Below are positions 51,516 through 58,649 of a stretch of DNA of 64,000 bases, piece after piece; positions within the stretch are counted from its first letter, which is position 1, and every line of letters starts with the position of its first letter. A program made the position numbers and the translations under genes. Origin of the DNA: PFJX01 sp037442845 (lineage in GTDB: Bacteria > Pseudomonadota > Gammaproteobacteria > Burkholderiales > Thiobacillaceae); assembly GCA_037442845.1 (NCBI GenBank), contig JBBIPL010000002.1, positions 1 to 64,000 of the forward strand. Direction: 5' to 3'. The notes beneath the pieces were generated by a model that was not told where the DNA came from, searched no databases, and saw only the letters and a program-made list of their open reading frames with translations.

Positions 51516-53366
51516 TCAGTGCGCCTGCACGCCGGGGCCGAAGAAACGGTAGCCCAAGCGCATCTGGCGGCTGCGTTCGAAGCGCTTGCGGTCGGCTTCC
51601 GCGGTGAAGCTGGCGGCGATGCCGGCGTAGGCTTTTTCGGCCCAGCCGCTGTCCAGCAACAGGTCGGCCACACCCTCGGCCCAGCGCAGCTTGTCGCCCG
51701 CGCTGCCCAGTCGAGCGCCGCAGTCGTTCATCAGCGGCGCGATCTCGGAAGCCGGCAGTTCGTAGGACTTCAGGCGTGCGGCGAGCTGCACGCACTGGTC
51801 GCCGCTGGCGCAGGCCTGCACGGCCTTGGCGAACAGGGCGTCGGCGGCGGCGTTGTCGCCGATGTCCCGGTACAGCTTGGCAATGTGGGCCAGGGCGTAG
51901 TGGTCCTTCGCACGGGACGCGGCGTCGTTCAGCAGCTTCGCGGCCAGGGCGGAGTCGCCCAGGGCGGTCTGCACGGTCTCGGCCATCTTCGTGTAGTCGT
52001 AGGCGGAATCGCCCAGGGCGCGGCCCTCGGCGTAGGCGCGGGCGCGGGCCTTGCCGTATTCGGCGTCGCTGAGTTCGGTGGCGCAGGTCATGACGATCTC
52101 GCGAAACCAGACGAAATCGGTGGCGTTGGCCACGCTCTCGTCGAGCAGCTTGTCCAGCCACTCCTTGGCGCCCAGGCGGTCCACGCCCAGGATCAGCGAC
52201 TTGAAGCGGGCGAAATGGAAGGCGCCCTCCTCGCGCATCTTGCCTTCGGCGATGCCCAGCACCTTGCCGGCGTAGGCGGCATCCTCCAGCTCGGCCATGA
52301 TGCGGTCGGCCAGGGCGATGAACTGCTTGATGGTGGTGCACTTGCCCTCTTCGTTCTGCAGCGCCACGTACTTGGCCTGGTTGGCCTCGCGCTTGGCCAG
52401 CTTGGCCCTGACCCGCTCGACGCGGGCGGCATCGCCAGCGGCATGCTTCTCCACCGCCTCCACCACCTTGCGCATCTCGTCCAGGTTGGCCACGGCCTCC
52501 TCGGCCTTGGTCAGCATGTCGGTGACGCCGGCGGCGTCGCCCAGGTCGCTGTACACGCCGACCAACTGGATCAGTTCGCCGCTGACCGAGGCCACCGCGC
52601 CGGCCTTGGCCAGCACGGCCTTGGTGAACTCGGCGTTGCCGGCGGCGGCGGCCAGCACCTGCATCAGGGCGGTGAAGTCCTTGGCGGAATCCAGGGCCTT
52701 GTCGTAGAGGGCGCCGGCGGCGGCGGGGTCGATCTCGTTCATGGCGCCGGACAGGGCGATGAGGTCGGCGGGGCTGCCGTACTTGGCCGCGCCCTCGTTG
52801 ACGATCTCCACCGCCTTGGCCTTGTCGCCACCCTTGGCCAGCAGCTTGGCCAGGCGGGCGAAGTCGGCGGCGCGGCCGGCCTTGGCCTTGATCTTGTCGG
52901 TCACCAGGCCGAACAGGGTGGCATCGTTCAGTTCCGCAACCACGCCGGCCAAGCCGTACAGCTCCTCGGTGGCGGACACTTCCTTGAGCGCGCCGGTCAG
53001 GGCCTTGCCGGCGGCGGCGGCATCCGCCAGAGCCAGCCACTGGCCCATGCCCACCGACACCTTCTCGCCGCCGTCCATGGCGAAGTCGGCGCCCTGCCCC
53101 AGCATCTCCTTGGCCTTGCCGGCGTCGCCCAGGGCCGCGTAGCCGATGGCCAGGGTGACGAAATCCTTGGTGAACATGGCGTCGCCCGCCACCTTGTCGA
53201 GAGCCGCCTTGGCGTCGGCGTCGCCGGTAAAGGCGGCCGAGCCGAGAATGTCCTTGGCGTAGGCCATGTCCGCCGGCTCGTCGAAGCACTCGCGGGCCAG
53301 GGCGAAGAGATCGGCCGCCTTGGCAGCCGCGGCGACTTTGGGTTCGAGGGTTAAACGGTTGGCCAT
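51516..53366 (-). CDS. 616-residue Ala-rich helical-repeat protein
   Basis: A 616-residue, Ala/Asp/Lys-rich cytosolic protein of unknown family. It is built from ~20 similar helix pairs of 33-38 residues with a TPR-like or SLR-like rhythm, as in FVTLAIGYAALGDAGKAKEM and LIQLVGVYSDLGDAAGVTDM, and later HYALAHIAKLYRDIGDNAAA. No signal peptide or TM. Its start at 53366 has GGAG at a good distance. It has its own terminator, so it is a single-gene unit between flagellar and protease genes. Codon use suggests high expression; role unknown, likely a scaffold. Confidence 0.75.
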   Translation of the reverse strand: MANRLTLEPKVAAAAKAADLFALARECFDEPADMAYAKDILGSAAFTGDADAKAALDKVAGDAMFTKDFVTLAIGYAALGDAGKAKEMLGQGADFAMDGGEKVSVGMGQWLALADAAAAGKALTGALKEVSATEELYGLAGVVAELNDATLFGLVTDKIKAKAGRAADFARLAKLLAKGGDKAKAVEIVNEGAAKYGSPADLIALSGAMNEIDPAAAGALYDKALDSAKDFTALMQVLAAAAGNAEFTKAVLAKAGAVASVSGELIQLVGVYSDLGDAAGVTDMLTKAEEAVANLDEMRKVVEAVEKHAAGDAARVERVRAKLAKREANQAKYVALQNEEGKCTTIKQFIALADRIMAELEDAAYAGKVLGIAEGKMREEGAFHFARFKSLILGVDRLGAKEWLDKLLDESVANATDFVWFREIVMTCATELSDAEYGKARARAYAEGRALGDSAYDYTKMAETVQTALGDSALAAKLLNDAASRAKDHYALAHIAKLYRDIGDNAAADALFAKAVQACASGDQCVQLAARLKSYELPASEIAPLMNDCGARLGSAGDKLRWAEGVADLLLDSGWAEKAYAGIAASFTAEADRKRFERSRQMRLGYRFFGPGVQAH

Positions 53367-53466
53367 GGCAATCTCCGGGAATGAAGGCAATCAGAAACTT
53401 GCAAAGTTTACAGGGGCAAGAGCCGCGGGGTGTGCGGGGTTTTTTATTGGGGGATAAGGGATTTTT

Positions 53467-54792
53467 TCAGAGCACGTAGCGCGCCAGATCCTCGCTCGCC
53501 GCCAGGGCGGACAGGCGGGCATCGACGTAGGCGGCGTCGATGGCCAGGGTCTCGCCGCCGCGCTTGTCGGCGTCGAAGGAAAGTTCGTCGAGCAGGCGTT
53601 CCATCACCGTGTAAAGACGGCGCGCGCCGATGTTCTCGGTGCGCTCGTTGACGCTCCAGGCGATCTCGGCCAGGCGGCGGATGGCGTCCGCGCTGAATGC
53701 CAGCCGCACGCCCTCGGTTTCCATCAGCGCCTGGTACTGGCGGGTGAGGCAGGCGTCGGTGCCGGTGAGGATGCGTTCGAAGTCGGCCACCGTCAGGCTT
53801 TGCAGTTCCACGCGGATGGGAAAGCGGCCCTGCAGCTCGGGGATCAGATCCGAGGGCTTGGACAGGTGGAAGGCGCCGCTGGCGATGAACAGGATGTGGT
53901 CGGTCTTCACCATGCCGAACTTGGTGGACACGGTGGCGCCCTCCACCAGCGGCAGCAGGTCGCGCTGCACGCCCTGGCGCGAGACATCCGGACCGGCGCC
54001 TTCGCGCCCGGCGATCTTGTCGATCTCGTCGAGGAAGACGATGCCGTTGGACTCCACGTTGCGCAGGGCGGCGAGCTTGATCTCCTCCTCGTTGACCAGG
54101 CGCCCGGCCTCCTCGTCGGCGAGCTGGCGCATGGCCTCGGCGATCCTCAGCTTGCGCTTCTGCGTGCGCTTGCCGCCCAGATTCTGGAACATGCCCTGCA
54201 ACTGGTTGGTGAGCTCCTCCATGCCCGGCGGCGCGAAGATTTCCATGGCGGCGGGGTTGGCGGCCAGATCCAGCTCGATCTCCTTGTCGTCCAGCTGGCC
54301 CTCGCGCAGCATCTTGCGGAACTTCTGCCGGGTGGCGGATTCCTCCGGCTTCGCGTCGGCCTGCCAGGCGTCGCGGGCGCCGGGCAGCAGGGCATCGAGG
54401 ATGCGTTCCTCGGCGGCCTCCTCGGCGCGCAGGCGCACCTTGCGGGTGGCCTCCTCGCGCGCCTGCTTGACGGCGATCTCGGCGAGATCGCGGATGATGC
54501 TGTCCACATCCTTGCCGACGTAGCCCACCTCGGTGAACTTGGTGGCCTCCACCTTGATGAAGGGGGCGCCGGAGAGGCGGGCCAGACGGCGGGCGATCTC
54601 GGTCTTGCCGACGCCGGTGGGGCCGATCATGAGGATGTTCTTGGGCGTGATCTCCTGACGCAGACCGTCGGCCACGCGCATGCGCCGCCAGCGGTTCCTC
54701 AGGGCGATGGCGCAGGCGCGCTTGGCGTCGTGCTGGCCGACGATGTGCTTGTCGAGTTCGTGGACGATTTCCTGCGGGGTCATCTGGGTCAT
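53467..54792 (-). CDS. hslU: ATP-dependent protease ATPase subunit HslU
   Basis: A 441-residue AAA+ unfoldase of the HslVU protease. Start TPQEIVHELDKHIVGQHDAK, Walker A MIGPTGVGKTEIARRLA, pore loop GYVGKDVDSI and Walker B IVFLDEIDKIA are present, as is the C-terminal LARYVL that docks into HslV. The expected hslV just upstream is missing: the upstream neighbour is a divergent DUF4426 gene. Its peptidase must be elsewhere or lost. Confidence 0.96.
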   Translation of the reverse strand: MTQMTPQEIVHELDKHIVGQHDAKRACAIALRNRWRRMRVADGLRQEITPKNILMIGPTGVGKTEIARRLARLSGAPFIKVEATKFTEVGYVGKDVDSIIRDLAEIAVKQAREEATRKVRLRAEEAAEERILDALLPGARDAWQADAKPEESATRQKFRKMLREGQLDDKEIELDLAANPAAMEIFAPPGMEELTNQLQGMFQNLGGKRTQKRKLRIAEAMRQLADEEAGRLVNEEEIKLAALRNVESNGIVFLDEIDKIAGREGAGPDVSRQGVQRDLLPLVEGATVSTKFGMVKTDHILFIASGAFHLSKPSDLIPELQGRFPIRVELQSLTVADFERILTGTDACLTRQYQALMETEGVRLAFSADAIRRLAEIAWSVNERTENIGARRLYTVMERLLDELSFDADKRGGETLAIDAAYVDARLSALAASEDLARYVL

Positions 54793-54906
54793 GGCGTCAC
54801 GCGGTGCGGATGGGCGGGCTGCGGGAGGTCCCCGCTCTGAAGGGGCGCGTCCCGCCGAAAGCGTTACTATATTTCTTCTTGCCGGCCATGGACGAGGAGG
54901 GGGGGC

Positions 54907-55341
54907 ATGATTACACGCGCTTTGCTGCTGGGCATCGCCGTCGGATTCGCCAGCGCGACGCTCCAGGCGGGTGAAATCGCCCGCGCCGGCGATCTGGAAA
55001 TGCACTGCGCCGCGTTGCCCAGCCTGGAACTCACCGCCGAGGCCGCGCGCGAGCACAACGTCGAACCGCGGCCAGGACGCGGCCTGCTCACCGTCAAGCT
55101 CTACCGCAAGAACCGCGCGGGCGGCATGGTGTCGGTGCCCGGCCAGGTCTATGCCGGCGCCATCCACCAGAGCAACCGCCTGTCCAGCATCTTCATCCGC
55201 GAGGTGCGCCGCGGCAACGAGGTCAATTACCTGGGCGAATACCAGCTCGACGGCCCCGACACGCTGCGTTTCCTGGTCAATGCCAACGCGCTGGGAAAAC
55301 CCCTGAAAAGCGAGTTCACGCGCGTCTTCAGCGCGCCCTGA
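54907..55341 (+). CDS. DUF4426 family exported protein
   Basis: A 144-residue protein with a signal peptide (LLLGIAVGFASATLQAG), then the DUF4426 outline: GDLEMHCAALPSLELTAEAA, VKLYRKNRAGG, FIREVRRGNEVNYLGEY and LRFLVNAN. Function unknown; probably periplasmic and immunoglobulin-like. It is divergent from hslU and convergent with the next gene. Confidence 0.75.
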   Translation: MITRALLLGIAVGFASATLQAGEIARAGDLEMHCAALPSLELTAEAAREHNVEPRPGRGLLTVKLYRKNRAGGMVSVPGQVYAGAIHQSNRLSSIFIREVRRGNEVNYLGEYQLDGPDTLRFLVNANALGKPLKSEFTRVFSAP

Positions 55342-55344
55342 GGC

Positions 55345-56037
55345 TCAGCTGCCGCCGCGCGGCAAGAGCAGGGCCAGGCCCCAGAAGCCGATGCCCGCCA
55401 CCAGCAGGCCGGCGACGCGGCGCGCCCAGGGGTTGCGGGTGAAGCGGCGCAGGCTTTCGCTCGCCCAGCCCATGAGCAACAGGTTGGGCAAGGTGCCGAG
55501 GCCGAAGGCCAGCATGAGCAGGCCGCCGCGTGCCGCGTCGCCGGCGGCCAGGGCGGACACCAGCACGCTGTACACCAGCCCGCAGGGCAGCCAGCCCCAC
55601 AGCCCGCCGGCCACCAGGGCCTGGCCCAGGCCGCGGATGGGCAGCAGGCGGGAGAGCAGGGGCTGCAGACGACGCCAGAGCACGCCGCCCATGCGTTCCA
55701 GCAGCAGCACGGATTGGTTGAGGCCGGCCAGATACAGCCCCAGCAGGATCAGCACGACCTGGGCCAGGGCATAGAGTCCGTATTGCACCGGCAGCAGGTG
55801 CTCGGAGAGAAAGGCCGCCGAGCCGAGCAGCCCGGCGAGGCTGCCGGCCAGCGTGTAACTGGCGATGCGGCCGCCGTTGTAGGCCAGGTGGAAGGCAGCC
55901 GGCCGCCGCCCGCCGCCGCGCGCCTCGCCGCCGGGCTGCAGCGACATGGCGGCGACGATGCCGCCGCACATGCCGACGCAGTGCACGCCGCCCAGCAGGC
56001 CGGCGAGGAAGGCGGCGAAGAGGGAAAGTTCGGGCAT
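55345..56037 (-). CDS. Sulfite exporter TauE/SafE-like membrane protein
   Basis: A 230-residue, six-TM protein with the N-terminal HCVGMCGG motif of the DsbD/TauE-like group (often next to cbb3 oxidase assembly genes). GLWGWLPCGLVYSVLVSALA carries a second conserved Cys-Gly. These motifs suggest copper or thiol handling; the true substrate is unknown. Confidence 0.85.
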   Translation of the reverse strand: MPELSLFAAFLAGLLGGVHCVGMCGGIVAAMSLQPGGEARGGGRRPAAFHLAYNGGRIASYTLAGSLAGLLGSAAFLSEHLLPVQYGLYALAQVVLILLGLYLAGLNQSVLLLERMGGVLWRRLQPLLSRLLPIRGLGQALVAGGLWGWLPCGLVYSVLVSALAAGDAARGGLLMLAFGLGTLPNLLLMGWASESLRRFTRNPWARRVAGLLVAGIGFWGLALLLPRGGS

Positions 56038-56055
56038 GGCGGGGTGGGGTGGGGC

Positions 56056-56090
56056 GGGAAACGGGAAACGGGAAACGGGAAACGGGAAAC
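56056..56090. repeat. Heptamer tandem array, GGGAAAC x5
   Basis: Five perfect copies of GGGAAAC in the 123-bp gap between the TauE-like gene and the cytochrome gene. It is followed by GCGGCGAAGCTCG (56093-56105), which is also found at the ybeY start. Confidence 0.9.
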
Positions 56091-56109
56091 GGGCGGCGAA
56101 GCTCGCGCC

Positions 56110-56144
56110 TAATTCCTAATTCCTAATTCCTAATTCCTAATCCC
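56110..56144. repeat. Heptamer tandem array, TAATTCC x4
   Basis: Four perfect copies of TAATTCC plus one variant (TAATCCC). The unit differs from the neighbouring array but has the same 7-bp length. Confidence 0.9.
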
Positions 56145-56160
56145 CAACTCCCCTCCCTCC

Positions 56161-56649
56161 TCATTCGCACAACATGCCGCCCTCGATCCAGGCGCGCACG
56201 TCGCGCGTCCATGCCTCGTGGCCGCCGGGCACGGTGGGAAAGCGGCCGGCCGGCGTCATGCCGCTGTCCAGGGCCCAGCGGATGCGGCTGTCGTGCAGCA
56301 GGTGCTCGATCAGGCGCGCGGGCGCATCGACCACGCCCATGTTGCGCTGGATGAAGCGGCAGGTATCCGCCGCGTCCAGGCCGGTGTAGTCGAGCTTCTC
56401 CGGCGGCGCCATCCACACGCCGCGTTCCAGACCGGTGATGTGTCGGGTATGGCAGTTGTCGCACAGATAGCGCGAGCGATGGCTGCCGTAGGCACGGCCG
56501 TTGTGCTTTCTGCTGGAGAACTGGTGGCATTGCAGGCAGCGCTCGTGGTGAAACTTCTTGTGCAGCGCATCGCCGAAAACGACCGGCGCGGCGCTCCAGG
56601 CGGGCGCCGCCAGCAGGCCGAGGACGAGCAGGAGCGGCGCCGGACTCAT
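56161..56649 (-). CDS. Diheme c-type cytochrome
   Basis: A 162-residue periplasmic cytochrome. A signal peptide (LLLVLGLLAAPAWSAAP) is followed by two heme-binding motifs, CLQCH and CDNCH, and possible distal ligands His/Met downstream. The C-terminal half has no further CxxCH. The ATG overlaps the upstream membrane gene by ATGA. Role in electron transfer; the partner is not evident. Confidence 0.85.
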   Translation of the reverse strand: MSPAPLLLVLGLLAAPAWSAAPVVFGDALHKKFHHERCLQCHQFSSRKHNGRAYGSHRSRYLCDNCHTRHITGLERGVWMAPPEKLDYTGLDAADTCRFIQRNMGVVDAPARLIEHLLHDSRIRWALDSGMTPAGRFPTVPGGHEAWTRDVRAWIEGGMLCE

Positions 56650-57398
56650 GCGCCGTCGGCCTCCGCCGCGACGAAAATGGCCTGATAGGCGGCATAGGTG
56701 GAGGTGAGGGTCCAGGGCACGAACACCAGCAGGCCCAGACCGAAGGGGATCATCACCGCCGCCACGCCTGCCAGACCCAGGATCAGGCTGTAAAACAGGA
56801 TTGCCCGCCAGTTGACGCCGCAGGCCCACAGGCTCCACCACATGGCGCGGCCCGCCGGGAAACGCTCGAACAGCGCCAGACCGGGGGCGAACCAGGTGGC
56901 CATGAGCAGCGGCGCGAACAGCAGGGCGCCGAAGCCGAGCGCGGGCATGGCCGTGGCCAGCAGGCGCTCCGCCTCCTCCGGCGTCATGGCGGCTGGGTTC
57001 TGGGTCTGCCGCACCATCTCTTCCAGATCGCCGCCGGTGAGCAAGCCGACCAGCCTGAAAATGAACAGGGTCGCCAGCATGTAGACCGCGCCGATCACCA
57101 GCAGGGGAAAGCGGCTCTCGCGCCAGCCCGCGGCCAGAAAGATGAAGGTCACCGGTTCGCCGCGGCTGCCGCCCCGGCTGGCGGCGAGAAAGCCGGCGAC
57201 GATGAAGGGCGACAGGGCGTGCACCAGCACGCCACCCACCACCGGCAGCAGGCTCAGCGCCATCAGCGCCAGGAAGACCAGCGCCGTCATGCCGGCCCAG
57301 GCCACCGGGGCGAGCTTGAACAGGCGCCAGCCCGCCTTGATCCAGGCGAGGCCGGCGGCGGCGGGGAGTCGGACAACGGTCAGGTTGGGCATGGGCAC
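56646..57398 (-). CDS. BPSS1780-family membrane protein
   Basis: A 250-residue inner-membrane protein with about six TM segments (for example AWAGMTALVFLALMALSLLP and FPLLVIGAVYMLATLFIF). The N-terminal GLAWIKAGWRLFKLAPVAW is a hallmark of this betaproteobacterial family, whose function is unknown. Coupled with the cytochrome gene. Confidence 0.8.
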   Translation of the reverse strand: MPMPNLTVVRLPAAAGLAWIKAGWRLFKLAPVAWAGMTALVFLALMALSLLPVVGGVLVHALSPFIVAGFLAASRGGSRGEPVTFIFLAAGWRESRFPLLVIGAVYMLATLFIFRLVGLLTGGDLEEMVRQTQNPAAMTPEEAERLLATAMPALGFGALLFAPLLMATWFAPGLALFERFPAGRAMWWSLWACGVNWRAILFYSLILGLAGVAAVMIPFGLGLLVFVPWTLTSTYAAYQAIFVAAEADGA

Positions 57399-57451
57399 TC
57401 AAACTAAAACCGCCGCGGGCGCGGCGGCGGGGTGGTCGGGCTTGTGCATGG

Positions 57452-57784
57452 TCAAAACTCGAATATGACCCACATGGGTACCATCAGGCTGGGCGTCAAC
57501 CCCTCGAAGCGCGACATCTGGCCATCGCCCAACTGGTCGATGAGGTAGTAGGGCCGGCCGTGCGGCGGCGTCACTTTCAGCATGTAAAGCTTGCCCTTGA
57601 GGCGGAACTCCTCGACCCGGTCCTCGCCGCGCTGGACGATGGTGATGTGCGGCTCCAGATCGGCGTCGACGATGCCCGGCGGCGGCGGAATCTCCGGCAG
57701 GGGCTGCAATCCGGGCGGCCGGTCGGCGGCGTGGACGAGGGGCGCTGCGAGCAGGCAGACAAACAGCAAACGGGCGATGCGCAT
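57452..57784 (-). CDS. DUF2782 family exported protein
   Basis: A 110-residue protein. Its signal peptide (LLFVCLLAAPLVHAAD) and Pro-rich linker (LPEIPPPPGI) lead into the DUF2782 core ITIVQRGEDRVEEFRLKGKL, ending PMWVIFEF. DUF2782 is often adjacent to polA in proteobacteria, as here. Function unknown. Confidence 0.85.
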   Translation of the reverse strand: MRIARLLFVCLLAAPLVHAADRPPGLQPLPEIPPPPGIVDADLEPHITIVQRGEDRVEEFRLKGKLYMLKVTPPHGRPYYLIDQLGDGQMSRFEGLTPSLMVPMWVIFEF

Positions 57785-57835
57785 GGCGGCAATCTCGTGT
57801 TGGGTACTCTGATTCTAGCAGCCCGGCCCGCGCGC

Positions 57836-58564
57836 TCAGAGATGGAGCAGGATTTCGCGTTCCTGCGCGGAAGGTTGGAAACCGCGGCTCTCGTAGTGGC
57901 GGAAAATGGCCTCCACCACCTGCTCCGGCTCGTCGATGACCTGGATGAGGTCCAGGTCGGCCGCGTCGATCATGCCCTCCCGCACCAGGGTGCCGCGGAA
58001 CCAGTCCACCAGGCCGCCCCAGAACGCCGCCTTCACCAAAATGATGGGAATGCGCCGGGTCTTGCCGGTCTGCACCAGGGTCAGGGCCTCCATCAGCTCG
58101 TCCAGGGTGCCGAAGCCGCCGGGCATGACCACGTAGGCGCTGGCGAACTTCACGAACATCACCTTGCGCGCGAAGAAATGGCGGAAGGTCTGGCTGATGT
58201 CCTGGAAGGGGTTGGCGCGCTGCTCGTGCGGCAGCTGGATGTTGAGGCCGACGCTGGGCGACTTGCCGAAGAAGGCTCCTTTGTTGGCCGCCTCCATCAC
58301 CCCCGGCCCGCCCCCGGACAACACGGAAAACCCGGCGTCGGAAAGCTTCCTGGCGATCGCTTCGGTGAGCATGTAATAGGCCGAATCCGGCTGGATGCGG
58401 GCGCTGCCGAAAATGCTCACCGCCGGCCGGATGGGCGCCAGCCGCTCGGTGGCCTCGACGAACTCGGCCATGATCTCGAACATGCGCCAGGACTCGCGCG
58501 CGGAAAGCCGCGCCTCGTCGCTGCCGCCGGGGTCGATGAGGTCGGGTAGCTTGGGTTTGCTCAT
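57836..58564 (-). CDS. LOG-family (TIGR00730) protein
   Basis: A 242-residue Rossmann-fold protein of the Lonely-Guy family. PGGFGTLDELMEALT is the phosphoribohydrolase motif; VLSGGGPGVMEAANKGAF is the nucleotide-binding part. Members release cytokinin-like bases or cleave purine monophosphates; the bacterial role is often as a nucleosidase of the PpnN type. Divergent from polA; ATG at 58564. Confidence 0.88.
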   Translation of the reverse strand: MSKPKLPDLIDPGGSDEARLSARESWRMFEIMAEFVEATERLAPIRPAVSIFGSARIQPDSAYYMLTEAIARKLSDAGFSVLSGGGPGVMEAANKGAFFGKSPSVGLNIQLPHEQRANPFQDISQTFRHFFARKVMFVKFASAYVVMPGGFGTLDELMEALTLVQTGKTRRIPIILVKAAFWGGLVDWFRGTLVREGMIDAADLDLIQVIDEPEQVVEAIFRHYESRGFQPSAQEREILLHL

Positions 58565-58649
58565 GGCGGTCCGGGTCGGAGAGGACGCCTGGATTGTAGC
58601 CGGCGGCGGACGGACAACCGAATACAATGCGACCTCCCCCGGAGGCCCC

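Noticed and set aside
50772..53354. 860-codon open frame on the plus strand
   Set aside because: It runs antisense to flhB and the 616-aa repeat protein; its His/Gly/Leu/Gln-rich content is what GC-rich genes give on the opposite strand.
54793..55167. N-terminal extension of hslU to 566 codons
   Set aside because: Antisense to the DUF4426 gene and not HslU-like; the normal HslU start is at 54792.
56056..56144. CRISPR-like repeats
   Set aside because: Units are 7 bp and directly adjacent without spacers; these are tandem arrays, not CRISPR. No CRISPR array was found in the window.
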